The notes beneath the pieces are model-generated. The model was not told where the DNA came from, searched no databases, and saw nothing but the letters and a program-made list of their open reading frames with translations. A DNA stretch of 64,000 nt from Pseudoalteromonas piratica. Lineage in GTDB: Bacteria; Pseudomonadota; Gammaproteobacteria; Enterobacterales; Alteromonadaceae. This document shows positions 29,161-38,302 of the stretch, piece by piece (position 1 is the stretch's first letter; every line of letters starts with the position of its first letter). The position numbers were made by a program, and so were the translations under genes. The stretch covers positions 1,570,001 through 1,634,000 of the forward strand of contig NZ_CP009888.1 in the NCBI RefSeq assembly GCF_000788395.1, in the 5' to 3' direction.

Positions 29161-29614
29161 TTAACGCTCCTTTTACCTTAAATTGCTTAATTGCTTTGAC
29201 GAGTTTTTGATGAAAACTGCTAATTGGCTGTTCTGATTCACCTTGGTAAAGGCGCGAAAGCTCCTCATTGGTTAACTTTGTCTTTGTTGTTTTAAGCACA
29301 ACCTCTTGCCATTTCTCACCAAATTGATTTGCAGCCTCAATACCGTAATAGTGTTTTACAAGGCGCTTTAAAATTAAATGTAATGCTTGGGTATTGGCAT
29401 AATTGCTCGTTAAATAAGCTTTGCTTTCTAACAGTGCTTGGCGTTTTGCTTTCGCTAATTGGTAACGTTTATAACACACATAAATCGCGGCAATAATTAA
29501 TGTAATCAGGATAGCGATGAGCGTAAAAGCAGGCACTGAAAGTGGCCACCATGATACCGTCGCTGGTGCGATAACATCATGCAAATTGTCGAGCGGAGAT
29601 GTTGGGTTTGCCAT
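29153..29614 (-). CDS. DUF4381-family membrane protein
   Basis: 153 residues. One membrane segment near the N-terminus (WPLSVPAFTLIAILITLIIA, about 22-48) and a basic helical cytoplasmic tail ending QKLVKAIKQFKVKG. This is the small DUF4381 gene usual between the DUF58 and BatA genes in moxR operons. Function unknown. It overlaps batA by 8 bases and lies 7 bases after the DUF58 gene. Confidence 0.8.
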   Translation of the reverse strand: MANPTSPLDNLHDVIAPATVSWWPLSVPAFTLIAILITLIIAAIYVCYKRYQLAKAKRQALLESKAYLTSNYANTQALHLILKRLVKHYYGIEAANQFGEKWQEVVLKTTKTKLTNEELSRLYQGESEQPISSFHQKLVKAIKQFKVKGALNV

Positions 29615-29621
29615 TTAACCA

Positions 29622-30554
29622 TTATCCCTTTAATTGCTGTTCAATCGGCTGCGCTGCACTAAATGGCATCAGCGCTAGGCCAGATTTTTGTAATAATTGA
29701 AATAAAGATGTTTGCTGTGTACTTGCTTGTGCGGCATAGCTCTCACGAAACTTTGCATTGGCAAGGGGTAAACTTGCTTGGCGATCGCCGGATTTTAATG
29801 TGAGTTGCTCACCCACATTAGGTAGTGAGAGTTCCATGGGGTCGAATATAGGGCAGGCGATGAGTTCACAATGACGTGTGAGGTACATTAACTGCTTTGC
29901 CATATCCTCGCTTAGATGGTGAAAATCAGAAATCAAGTACACTAACGAACCTGGTTTTGCTAAATGCACTAAACGATTTAATTGATCGTTTAGTGTTTGT
30001 GATTCGCCGTCAAGTTTACTCTCAAGGGCTGCTTGGTGAGCGAGCTGCAAGTTATGAAACAGTTTAAGCACGGCACTTTGCCTCGATGCTGGCTTGAGCT
30101 CCCAGTGTGCATTGTGATTGAACACCAGGCCACCTATTCGATCGCCTCGTTGAATCGCACTCCAAGCGATTAGTGCGCTTAAATGCGCAGCCTGTACAGA
30201 CTTTAGCAGCAGTTGCGAGCCAAAGAGCATACTGTCACTAAAGTCGGTTAAGATAAAAACTGGGCGCTCTTTTTCTTCCTGAAAAAGCTTGGTATGTGCA
30301 ATACCTGTGCGTGCAGTAACTCGCCAATCAATTGCGCGCACATCATCACCTGGTTGGTAGTGCCTTACCTCGGCAAATTCCATTCCGCGGCCTTTATGCG
30401 GAGCTAAATATTGCCCCGCATTTGGGTGTTTAACTTTGCGCTTTGGCGATAACTCAAGCAAGGTCGTTTTGTTGTGGTAAGCCATTAACTCATTGAGTGA
30501 AAGTGCCACACCATTGCTTTTTAATTCAGCGAGTTGTGCAGAGTGTGTGTTCAT
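29622..30554 (-). CDS. DUF58 protein (VWA-like, moxR-associated)
   Basis: 310 residues. The DUF58 signature is clear: GMEFAEVRHYQPGDDVRAID and RVTARTGIAHTKLFQEEKER, followed by VFILTDFSDSM, a degenerate VWA/MIDAS strand. No membrane segment. It usually acts with the MoxR AAA+ ATPase as adaptor or client-binding partner. It lies 8 bases after moxR on the same strand. Confidence 0.88.
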   Translation of the reverse strand: MNTHSAQLAELKSNGVALSLNELMAYHNKTTLLELSPKRKVKHPNAGQYLAPHKGRGMEFAEVRHYQPGDDVRAIDWRVTARTGIAHTKLFQEEKERPVFILTDFSDSMLFGSQLLLKSVQAAHLSALIAWSAIQRGDRIGGLVFNHNAHWELKPASRQSAVLKLFHNLQLAHQAALESKLDGESQTLNDQLNRLVHLAKPGSLVYLISDFHHLSEDMAKQLMYLTRHCELIACPIFDPMELSLPNVGEQLTLKSGDRQASLPLANAKFRESYAAQASTQQTSLFQLLQKSGLALMPFSAAQPIEQQLKG

Positions 30555-30562
30555 AATAAATA

Positions 30563-31519
30563 TTAAGGTGCTACCACACGTGCAATAATTTCTGCTAAAA
30601 CATCGTCTTTACTTACGCCATCGGCTTGCGCTTCATAAGACAAAATAATGCGGTGACGAAGTACATTAGCAAATACGCTTTGAATATCTTCGGGTGCAAC
30701 AAAATCTCGGCCTGCAAGCCATGCATGGGCGCGGGCACAGCGATCAAGTGCAATTGTTGCGCGTGGGCTGGCGCCATATTCAATCCAACGTCCTAACTCT
30801 GGGCTGAATTTTTCTGCCTGCCGTGTTGCAATAATCAGTTGTACAAGATAGCGCTCAAGCGGCTCAGATAAATGCAAAGACAATACTTGCTTGCGTGACT
30901 CAAATAAGGTTTCTTGAGATATTTGCGGTGCTTTTACCTGTTCTTCAGCAAGTGCTTCACCGCGAGTTAAACGCAGAATGGCTAATTCATTTTGTGCGTC
31001 TGGATAATCAATATTGAGGTGAAGCAAGAAGCGATCGAGTTGTGCTTCAGGCAGTGGGTAAGTCCCTTCTTGCTCTAGTGGGTTTTGCGTAGCCATAACT
31101 AAAAACAGTTCCGGTAATGGGTAGGTATTTTTACCCACGGTAATTTGTCTTTCAGCCATCGCTTCTAACAGTGCTGATTGCACTTTAGCAGGTGCACGGT
31201 TAATTTCGTCAGCAAGCACAAGGTTATGGAATAACGGACCTGCTTCAAACACAAACTCGCTCGTTTGCTGGCGATAAATATCCGTACCTGTAATATCCGC
31301 TGGCAATAAATCAGGGGTAAATTGCACGCGTTGGAAATTACCTTCGACACCTTTTGCTAAGGCATTCACTGCACGTGTTTTTGCAAGTCCTGGTGGACCT
31401 TCCACCAATAAATGGCCATCGGCTAAAAGTGCTAATAATAATGCTTGGGTAAGCTGAGGTTGGCCAATGATTTGGCTGTCTAAATAATTTTGTAGCTGAA
31501 CAAACGCTGATACCGCCAT
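30563..31519 (-). CDS. MoxR-family AAA+ ATPase
   Basis: 318 residues. Walker A is VEGPPGLAKTRAVN (about residue 40), Walker B LVLADEINRAPAKVQSALLE, sensor 1 VMATQNPLEQEGTYPLPEAQ and the arginine finger LDRFLLHLN. The AAA_lid (LGRWIEYGASPRATI) completes a full-length MoxR. It is a chaperone-like ATPase for maturing envelope or metal-containing proteins. First gene of the eight-gene minus-strand operon, with a sigma-70 promoter about 55 bases upstream and AAGGATA in front of ATG 31519. Confidence 0.9.
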   Translation of the reverse strand: MAVSAFVQLQNYLDSQIIGQPQLTQALLLALLADGHLLVEGPPGLAKTRAVNALAKGVEGNFQRVQFTPDLLPADITGTDIYRQQTSEFVFEAGPLFHNLVLADEINRAPAKVQSALLEAMAERQITVGKNTYPLPELFLVMATQNPLEQEGTYPLPEAQLDRFLLHLNIDYPDAQNELAILRLTRGEALAEEQVKAPQISQETLFESRKQVLSLHLSEPLERYLVQLIIATRQAEKFSPELGRWIEYGASPRATIALDRCARAHAWLAGRDFVAPEDIQSVFANVLRHRIILSYEAQADGVSKDDVLAEIIARVVAP

Positions 31520-31572
31520 GTTAGTCGCTATCCTTATTGTTTTAATTGGCTTAAATAGTTCTTAACCGCTAG

Positions 31573-31600
31573 ATTATACTCAAGCTACCTTGTAAGCCAA
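31573..31600 (-). promoter_or_regulatory. Sigma-70 promoter of the moxR-bat-sigma operon
   Basis: On the minus strand, TATAAT (complement of 31573-31578) lies 16 bases after TTGGCT (complement of 31595-31600). The -10 is perfect and the -35 matches TTGACA at four of six. The leader to moxR would be about 46 bases. Confidence 0.6.
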
Positions 31601-31668
31601 GCGCTTAAGTTAATAAATGTATCCGGGAAATCGTGTGTAGCTAGGATGGTGATAGCAGTAAAAAGTTC

Positions 31669-31698
31669 AAAAAAAAGCTGCACATTAGGTGCAGCTTT
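31669..31698 (-). terminator. Rho-independent terminator of the small gene at 31734
   Basis: On the minus strand, AAAGCTGCAC, a 5-base loop and GTGCAGCTTT are followed by a T-run of eight. It ends the small minus-strand gene and also lies before the moxR promoter. Confidence 0.85.
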
Positions 31699-31733
31699 CA
31701 AAAGTGATTGGCTAGACTAAACAACAAAAGCAC

Positions 31734-31937
31734 TTAAGCACCTTTGCTCGCGTCTTGTTCCTGTAGCAACTTACGGTATTTTAAACCATCAATTAAAAGC
31801 TCAAGAATTGGGCGTTTCTCACCATTATACCAATTGTTAGCGGTCCGTTTACTCAGCGCCCCTTGGGTTTGGTCAGAAATAGTGTTAGCGGTCCATTGCG
31901 TGCCTAGCTCCGTTTTAATGTATTGAGTTAGCTTCAT
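31734..31937 (-). CDS. Small protein with an HTH-like segment
   Basis: 67 residues. The stretch SKRTANNWYNGEKRPILELL has the turn-and-helix spacing of an XRE-type helix-turn-helix (T-x-x-x-W-x-x-G-x-x-x-P), so it may be a minimal DNA-binding protein, but it is too short to be sure. ATG 31937 has GGAGA 7-11 bases before it, better than the longer frame from 31949. It forms its own unit, closed by the terminator at 31669. Family not recognised. Confidence 0.55.
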   Translation of the reverse strand: MKLTQYIKTELGTQWTANTISDQTQGALSKRTANNWYNGEKRPILELLIDGLKYRKLLQEQDASKGA

Positions 31938-32191
31938 AGTGTTCTCCATCTAACGTGATTTGATGTGGAAATTGTTACTTCTTTCCAGGTTAAAAAGTAG
32001 GTGGTCAGCGTAATCCTTTGTTTTAAAATGTGATTAAATGTTATTCAGGGTGAGATGCTGTTAAAGGATTGGACTACACTTAGGCTTGATGTTGCGCTGA
32101 AGCATTTATTGGGGCGTGGATGGCATTTGAAAAACTTGCGCTTTGCTATTGGCAAACACAGATACCTTGTTTAGAATCAATAAACTTGATA

Positions 32192-32206
32192 ACAGGTCAG
32201 ACCTGT
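32192..32206 (+). promoter_or_regulatory. FadR operator upstream of fadIJ
   Basis: ACAGGTCAGACCTGT is a perfect 7-bp palindrome with one central base and contains the FadR core GGTC-N-GACC. It ends 17 bases before ATG 32224, where bound FadR would block transcription until long-chain acyl-CoA binds. The fadR gene itself is in this window at 53254. Confidence 0.8.
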
Positions 32207-32223
32207 AACCAGAGGAACAACCT

Positions 32224-33534
32224 ATGTCTGAACAAAATATACTAAAAACAACAAAAGGCGACCGAATTGCCGTTGTCAGCGGATTGAGAACTCCATTTGC
32301 TAAACAAGCCACTTACTTCCACCATGTACCTGCATTAGATATGGGTAAAATGGTTGTAAATGAAATGCTTGAACGCATGAATCTTGATAAAAATGAAATC
32401 GATCAGCTGGTTTTCGGACAGGTTGTTCAAATGCCAGAAGCACCTAATATTGCACGTGAGATTGTCCTTGGCACGGGGATGCCAGTGTCGGTGGATGCGT
32501 ATTCCGTATCTCGTGCATGTGCGACGAGTTTCCAAGCAGTTGCCAATGTTGCTGAATCGATTATTGCCGGTTCAGTTAACGTAGGTATTGCAGGTGGCGC
32601 AGATTCATCGTCTGTTCTGCCTATTGGTGTGAGTAAAAAGTTAGCAGGCAGCCTTGTTGATTTAAACAAAGCGCGCACGTTCGGTCAGCGTTTTAAAATT
32701 CTATCAAAGTTACGCCTAAAAGATTTAATGCCTGTACCGCCAGCGGTTGCTGAATACTCAACGGGCCTTTCGATGGGCCAAACTGCTGAGCAGATGGCAA
32801 AAACCCACAACATCAGCCGTACTGATCAAGATGCAATGGCGCATCGTTCACATACGCTTGCAGCAAAAGCGTGGAATGATGGTTTACTTGCTAATGAAGT
32901 AATGACAGCGCACGTGCCGCCTTATAAAGGCTTTTTAGACCGTGATAATAATATTCGTGAAAACTCAAATGTTGAAAGTTACGCAAAACTTCGTCCGGTA
33001 TTTGATCGCCAACACGGTTCAGTAACTGCGGCTAATGCAACACCTTTGACAGATGGCGCAGCTGCAGTATTAATGATGAGTGAGTCTAAAGCAAAGGCGT
33101 TAGGCTACCCGATTTTAGGTTATATCCGTAGCTTTGCATTTAGTGCCATTGATGTACATGAAGATATGTTAATGGGCCCTGCGCACTCAACGCCAATGGC
33201 GCTTGATAGAGCGGGCATTACATTACAAGATCTTGACCTGATTGAAATGCACGAAGCATTTGCAGCACAAGCACTTGCCAACATGAAGATGTTCGGATGT
33301 GATAAATTTGCAAAAGAGAAACTAGGTCGTTCAAAAGCGATTGGTGAAATCGATATGGACAAGTTTAATGTAAACGGTGGCTCACTCGCTTATGGTCACC
33401 CATTTGCGGCAACAGGCGCACGTTTAATTACACAAAGTTTAAATGAATTAAATCGTCGTGGTGGTGGCCTTGCATTAACTACTGCATGTGCTGCAGGTGG
33501 TTTAGGCGCGGCATTCGTTTTAGAGGGAGCATAG
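32224..33534 (+). CDS. fadI: 3-ketoacyl-CoA thiolase FadI
   Basis: 436 residues, the FadI length. The nucleophilic Cys 99 is in [18 protein letters not shown], the His and second Cys motifs are [30 protein letters not shown] and [13 protein letters not shown]. FadI is the beta subunit of the FadIJ complex that completes each beta-oxidation round with thiolytic cleavage. fadJ starts 1 base after its stop. Repression by FadR is suggested by the operator at 32192. Confidence 0.93.
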   Translation: MSEQNILKTTKGDRIAVVSGLRTPFAKQATYFHHVPALDMGKMVVNEMLERMNLDKNEIDQLVFGQVVQMPEAPNIAREIVLGTGMPVSVDAYSVSRACATSFQAVANVAESIIAGSVNVGIAGGADSSSVLPIGVSKKLAGSLVDLNKARTFGQRFKILSKLRLKDLMPVPPAVAEYSTGLSMGQTAEQMAKTHNISRTDQDAMAHRSHTLAAKAWNDGLLANEVMTAHVPPYKGFLDRDNNIRENSNVESYAKLRPVFDRQHGSVTAANATPLTDGAAAVLMMSESKAKALGYPILGYIRSFAFSAIDVHEDMLMGPAHSTPMALDRAGITLQDLDLIEMHEAFAAQALANMKMFGCDKFAKEKLGRSKAIGEIDMDKFNVNGGSLAYGHPFAATGARLITQSLNELNRRGGGLALTTACAAGGLGAAFVLEGA

Positions 33535-33535
33535 T

Positions 33536-35668
33536 ATGACAGCTGAACAAGCGAACTCAGTTTTTGATTTTAAAGTGAATGATGACAATATCGCGATTGT
33601 TACCATTGACGTAGCAGGGGAAAAAATGAATACTCTGCGCGACAGCTTTGTTGATGACCTTAATGCAGTGATTAAGCAGGGCGTAGAGCAAAATATTAAA
33701 GGCATGGTATTTATCAGTGGTAAGCCGGATAATTTTATCGCGGGCGCTGATATTAAAATGCTGGATAACGCGAAAACTCGTGATGATGCGCTGTATTTAT
33801 CACAAACGTGTCACAGCGTATTTGCTGATTTAGTAAAACTACCTTTCCCAACGGTTGCGGCAATGAATGGCGCAACATTAGGTGGTGGTTTAGAGTTTGC
33901 GCTGGCGTGTGATTATCGTGTTGCGAGCGATGCAAGCAATACTAAGTTAGGTCTGCCTGAAGTACAGTTAGGCCTATTGCCAGGCGGCGGTGGTACGCAA
34001 CGTTTACCTAAACTTGTGGGTATTCAAAAAGCACTTGAATGGACCTTAACTGGTAAGCAAGTGCGTCCTAAACAGGCTAAAAAAGCTGGGTTAGTTGATG
34101 ATGTCGTGCCTAATAGTGTGCTGCTTGATGTAGCGCTTAAATTTGCTGTTAAAGGCAAACGAAAGAGTATTAAGCCTAAGCTAGGCAAAGTCTCTCAAAT
34201 GCTTGAGTCAAACCCATTTGGCCGCAATATTATCTTCAAAAAAGCAACTGAGAATGTTGAGAAGAAAACAGGTGGTCATTACCCAGCGCCATTTGCCATT
34301 ATTAAAGCAATCCGCGCTGCAGCAGAAATGGCACCCGCTAAAGGCTATGAAATTGAAGCACAAGGCTTTGCTGATCTGGTAATGAGTAAAGAGTCAAAAG
34401 CGTTACGTGGCATTTTCTTCGCTACCACTGAAATGAAAAAAGAGTGGAACGAGCAATCGCAACCAACAGAGAATGTTGCTGTGTTAGGTGGTGGATTAAT
34501 GGGCGCGGGCATTGCTCATGTTAGCGCATGCAAAGCTGGTGCCCGTGTACGTGTGAAAGACATTGCACAAAAAGGCATTTCTGGTGCACTTAACTACAGT
34601 TTTAAAATTCTTAACAAAAAGCAAAAACGCCGTATTTTATCTAAAGCTGAACTACAGCTACAGATGGCGCGCATCACTGGTGGTACAGATTACGCAGGCT
34701 TTGAAAATACAGATATTGCCATTGAAGCAGTATTTGAAGATTTAAAACTAAAGCAAAGTATGGTTGCTGATATCGAAGAAAATTGTAATGAAAATACCAT
34801 TTTCGCGTCGAATACCTCTTCGCTACCAATTGGTCAAATTGCTGAAAATGCAGCACGTCCTGAAAATGTGATTGGTCTTCACTATTTCTCACCGGTTGAA
34901 AAAATGCCGCTAGTAGAAATTATTCCTCATGAGACAACCGCGAAAGAGACCATTGCACGCGTTGTAAACTTTGCTCGCAAGCAAGGTAAAACACCAATTG
35001 TTGTAAAAGACAAAGCGGGCTTTTATGTAAACCGAATTTTAGCGCCTTACGTTAACGAAGCGGCTAACTTATTACTTGCTGGTGAGCCAATTGAAAAGAT
35101 TGACGAAGCCTTAGTTGAGTTTGGCTTTCCGGTAGGTCCAATGACATTACTGGATGAAGTTGGCATTGATATCGGCTCTAAGATTGCCCCAATTCTTGAA
35201 AAAGAACTGGGTGAACGTTTTAAAGCGCCAGATGCATTCTCGCGTTTAATCGATGCAGGTCGTTTAGGCCGTAAAAGTGGCCGAGGCTTTTTTGTTTACG
35301 ATAAGAAAGACAAGAAAGTGGATGAGTCAATTTACGATTTACTTGGTATCAGCAAGAACCCGCGTTTAAACAAAGAAGAAATTGCCGAGCGTTGTGTGTC
35401 ACAAATGCTAAATGAAGCGGCTCGTTGTTTAGATGAAGGCATTATTGCAAGTGCACGAGATGGTGATATTGGTGCAATATTCGGTATTGGATTCCCACCA
35501 TTCTTAGGCGGCCCATTCAGTTATATGGATTCGTTAGGTGCAGGTCATCTCGCATCACGTTTAGCAACGTTTGCCGAACAAAATAAGCATTTCACACCGT
35601 GTGAGCCATTGGTTGCTATGGCTGAAGCAAAAGAAGCGTTTTATACGGAGCAAGCAAGCGCAAGTTAA
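33536..35668 (+). CDS. fadJ: Multifunctional fatty acid oxidation protein FadJ
   Basis: 710 residues. The N-terminal enoyl-CoA hydratase domain has the oxyanion hole regions FIAGADIKML and GATLGGGLEFALACDYR. Hydroxyacyl-CoA dehydrogenase starts near residue 315 with VLGGGLMGAGIAH, then SSLPIGQIAENAARPENVIG with FSPVEKMPLVEI, and ends with NEAARCLDEG. It provides hydratase, epimerase and dehydrogenase steps with FadI. The two genes form one operon, followed by a terminator. Confidence 0.93.
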   Translation: MTAEQANSVFDFKVNDDNIAIVTIDVAGEKMNTLRDSFVDDLNAVIKQGVEQNIKGMVFISGKPDNFIAGADIKMLDNAKTRDDALYLSQTCHSVFADLVKLPFPTVAAMNGATLGGGLEFALACDYRVASDASNTKLGLPEVQLGLLPGGGGTQRLPKLVGIQKALEWTLTGKQVRPKQAKKAGLVDDVVPNSVLLDVALKFAVKGKRKSIKPKLGKVSQMLESNPFGRNIIFKKATENVEKKTGGHYPAPFAIIKAIRAAAEMAPAKGYEIEAQGFADLVMSKESKALRGIFFATTEMKKEWNEQSQPTENVAVLGGGLMGAGIAHVSACKAGARVRVKDIAQKGISGALNYSFKILNKKQKRRILSKAELQLQMARITGGTDYAGFENTDIAIEAVFEDLKLKQSMVADIEENCNENTIFASNTSSLPIGQIAENAARPENVIGLHYFSPVEKMPLVEIIPHETTAKETIARVVNFARKQGKTPIVVKDKAGFYVNRILAPYVNEAANLLLAGEPIEKIDEALVEFGFPVGPMTLLDEVGIDIGSKIAPILEKELGERFKAPDAFSRLIDAGRLGRKSGRGFFVYDKKDKKVDESIYDLLGISKNPRLNKEEIAERCVSQMLNEAARCLDEGIIASARDGDIGAIFGIGFPPFLGGPFSYMDSLGAGHLASRLATFAEQNKHFTPCEPLVAMAEAKEAFYTEQASAS

Positions 35669-35708
35669 AGTTTATTTTGCAGTAATTATTTAGTATAAAT
35701 TTCACCCC

Positions 35709-35748
35709 AAAAGCTCAATTAATCATCGATTATTTGAGCTTTTTTTTA
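35709..35748 (+). terminator. Rho-independent terminator of fadIJ
   Basis: AAAAGCTCAA (35709-35718) and TTGAGCTTTT (35734-35743) pair around a 15-base apex that can pair further (AATC/GATT), followed by a T-run to 35748. Confidence 0.8.
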
Positions 35749-35771
35749 TACTATAGCGCTCCTTTTGTTCA

Positions 35772-35984
35772 ATGAGAAAAATGATGTTGTGGTATTTGCT
35801 CGCTTTATTGGTCATAAATGGTTACATAAGTGCAGTTGTTGCGGGGCGTTTTGGTTTAGTTGGTAAACGTTGGGCAATTGCAGGGCTATTAACTGGGCCT
35901 GCGGTATACAGTGTAATTAATGTAAAGCAGCGAATGTTACTAAGAAAGTCGTTAGGGTTCGTATTTACCCGAATTAGCGCATAA
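35772..35984 (+). CDS. Small hydrophobic protein of unknown function
   Basis: 70 residues. The first 30 are hydrophobic (MLWYLLALLVINGYISAVVA), a second hydrophobic stretch follows (WAIAGLLTGPAVYSVIN), and the tail is basic (KQRMLLRKSLGF), so it is likely an inner-membrane protein with two segments and a positive cytoplasmic end. It stands alone between the fadIJ terminator and the convergent GGDEF-EAL gene. Confidence 0.5.
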   Translation: MRKMMLWYLLALLVINGYISAVVAGRFGLVGKRWAIAGLLTGPAVYSVINVKQRMLLRKSLGFVFTRISA

Positions 35985-36006
35985 ATAAACTGCCTAGTAC
36001 TAAAAT

Positions 36007-38256
36007 TTATTGCACTAGGCTAAGTTTGACTTCTTTTTCTATTTCGCGGTGTGGCTGATGTGCTTTTTTACAATGCGCTAATAAGAACTGTTCAAATTGT
36101 TCATGAGAGAGGGGTTTAGAGTAGAAGTAGCCTTGTACCGTCGCACAATTTAGTTCTTTTAATTGTTCTACCTGATCTGCATACTCGACGCCTTCAGCTA
36201 CCACAGATAAACCAAGGTTATGCGCGATAGTCACGATTGAGTCGACCATATTTTTACCTTTTTCATTGCCCATATCATCAATAAAGGCTTTATCTACCTT
36301 GAGGGTGTTGAGCGGGAATTGCTTAAGGTAGGCAAGCGATGAATAACCCGTGCCAAAATCATCAATGGCAAGGTGAATACCACGGGCACTGAGTGTATTC
36401 ATAATGCGAATGGCGTCTTTCGGATCTTCCATGATAGTGCCTTCGGTGATCTCGAGTTCTAAGTAGTATGACGCAAGCCCTTCACGTTTCAGTATTTTAT
36501 CAATGCTGCCAATAAGGTCGGGCTGCATAAATTGCTTTGCAGAAAGGTTTACTGCCACACGACCATCGAATAAACCACGGTTTATCCAGTCTTTAACGTC
36601 TCGGCATGCTTTTTCAAGTACTACTTCACCGACTTCTACAATTTGACCGGTTTCTTCCGCAATTGGGATAAATTGTGCTGGGCTGATCAGTCCCTTATTT
36701 GGTGTAATAAAACGCACCAGCGCTTCCATACCAACCAGCTCACCACTATTAATATCCATTTTGGGCTGATAAAACACCTTGAAATGATCTTCTTTTAATC
36801 CATAACGAATTAAGTTTTCGATTTGCAGACGTTTTACAGCTTGGCGGTTCATTGCATCGTTGAAAAAGAGGTATCGGTTGCCGTGCTGTTTAGCATGATA
36901 CATGGCAGTATCGGCGTTTTTAAGTAGTAACTCTGGCGTGTTACCATCTTCAGGGAAGAGAACAATACCGACACTTGAAGTAATAACCAGTTCATGTCCA
37001 GACATATGAAATGGCGCTTCAATTAATGCTAAGAAATTTTTTGCCGCTTGTGTGATTGTATGAATATCATTGGTATTTTGCATAACCAGTGCAAATTCAT
37101 CGCCACCTAAACGATAGAATTGATCTCTTTCACGGGTGCGTTTAGATAACCGAGATGCCAAACGACATAACAAAATATCACCCGCATGGTGACCTAAGCT
37201 ATCATTAATTTTTTTGAAATTATCTAAATCAAACACCAACAACGCATGACGATTTTTGCTGCTAACCAAGGATTTCATATTGGTAAAAAATTGATTACGG
37301 TTTGGCAGGCCTGTTAGGCGGTCACGGTTGGTGAGCTTTTGCAGTGCTAGTTCAGTTTGCTTGTTATCTGTGATGTCGTTATATACAGCGATGTAATGAC
37401 GCAAGTTGTTTTTCGTATCATCAATGCGGTCAATTGAGAGTGAAAAAAACGTATTTTGTTTTTCTTTATTGAGGGTCAGTTCTTTGTGCCAATGTGATGC
37501 TTTTCGTATGGATTGGTAAAATTGCTGCGTTTGACGTTTATCGTGACCAGGTAATTTATATAACATACCAATGTGATTAGTTGCATTGCCGCCAAAGTAG
37601 TCTAAAAATGTTTTGTTTACCTCAACAATGGTGAAGTTTGAATCAAAAATGACAATGGGATCGGATAAGTTTTCAATGCAATTTGCTAATAAATTTAAGC
37701 GCTCTTGGGTTTGTTTTATTGAACCTATGTCTTTGACTGTGCCCATCATACGCATTGGCTTGAGTTGACTATCGGTCTCGATTACACGGCCTTTATCTAA
37801 TACCCAGCGCCAATTTCCAGTTGCATCTTTAGCGCGATAGCTTGCTTCAAAGTGGGTTGTTTCACCTGAGAGGTGTTTTTTTAAAGAATGTTCAACAAAT
37901 TCGATATCAGATGGGTGAATATTGGACCTATTAGGTGGAAAGTCTTGAGTGTGGTCAATGGCATTAAACAGTCCATCATTAATGCGCTCAAGACGTTGTT
38001 CATTAATGTGCCAATCCCAAACAGCATCCCCACTTGCTAAAATGCTATTTTTAAAACGATGCTCGGAACGTTTTAAAGCGACTTGCGACTTTCTTAAACG
38101 CAGCACAGCGACAAGGGCAACCATCAAGCTCAAAGATGCAAGTGTTAGTGGAATCAATAAATCAGAATCTAACAATGTGGGTTGGTGTGCATAGCATGCA
38201 AAAGCAGTAAACAAACCAGTAAACCCAGCGATTATTTTTATTATTTTTTTGGGCAT
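36007..38256 (-). CDS. PAS-PAS-GGDEF-EAL c-di-GMP enzyme
   Basis: 749 residues. Two N-terminal membrane segments (about 5-25 and 33-52) are followed by a PAS/PAC pair (about 60-310: SILASGDAVWDWHINEQRLE, GNWRWVLDKGRVIE), a GGDEF domain (about 315-475) with an intact YRLGGDEFAL active site, and an EAL domain (about 490-735) with intact GMEALVRF, DDFGTGYSSLAYLK and VAEGVE. Both catalytic signatures look active, so it may act as cyclase, phosphodiesterase or both. It is not beside flagellar genes here, though FlrA-type regulators can bind c-di-GMP. Confidence 0.88.
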   Translation of the reverse strand: MPKKIIKIIAGFTGLFTAFACYAHQPTLLDSDLLIPLTLASLSLMVALVAVLRLRKSQVALKRSEHRFKNSILASGDAVWDWHINEQRLERINDGLFNAIDHTQDFPPNRSNIHPSDIEFVEHSLKKHLSGETTHFEASYRAKDATGNWRWVLDKGRVIETDSQLKPMRMMGTVKDIGSIKQTQERLNLLANCIENLSDPIVIFDSNFTIVEVNKTFLDYFGGNATNHIGMLYKLPGHDKRQTQQFYQSIRKASHWHKELTLNKEKQNTFFSLSIDRIDDTKNNLRHYIAVYNDITDNKQTELALQKLTNRDRLTGLPNRNQFFTNMKSLVSSKNRHALLVFDLDNFKKINDSLGHHAGDILLCRLASRLSKRTRERDQFYRLGGDEFALVMQNTNDIHTITQAAKNFLALIEAPFHMSGHELVITSSVGIVLFPEDGNTPELLLKNADTAMYHAKQHGNRYLFFNDAMNRQAVKRLQIENLIRYGLKEDHFKVFYQPKMDINSGELVGMEALVRFITPNKGLISPAQFIPIAEETGQIVEVGEVVLEKACRDVKDWINRGLFDGRVAVNLSAKQFMQPDLIGSIDKILKREGLASYYLELEITEGTIMEDPKDAIRIMNTLSARGIHLAIDDFGTGYSSLAYLKQFPLNTLKVDKAFIDDMGNEKGKNMVDSIVTIAHNLGLSVVAEGVEYADQVEQLKELNCATVQGYFYSKPLSHEQFEQFLLAHCKKAHQPHREIEKEVKLSLVQ

Positions 38257-38302
38257 CGGCTTAACACAAAGAGTACAACCCCCTTACACTAAGGGATTGT
38301 CT

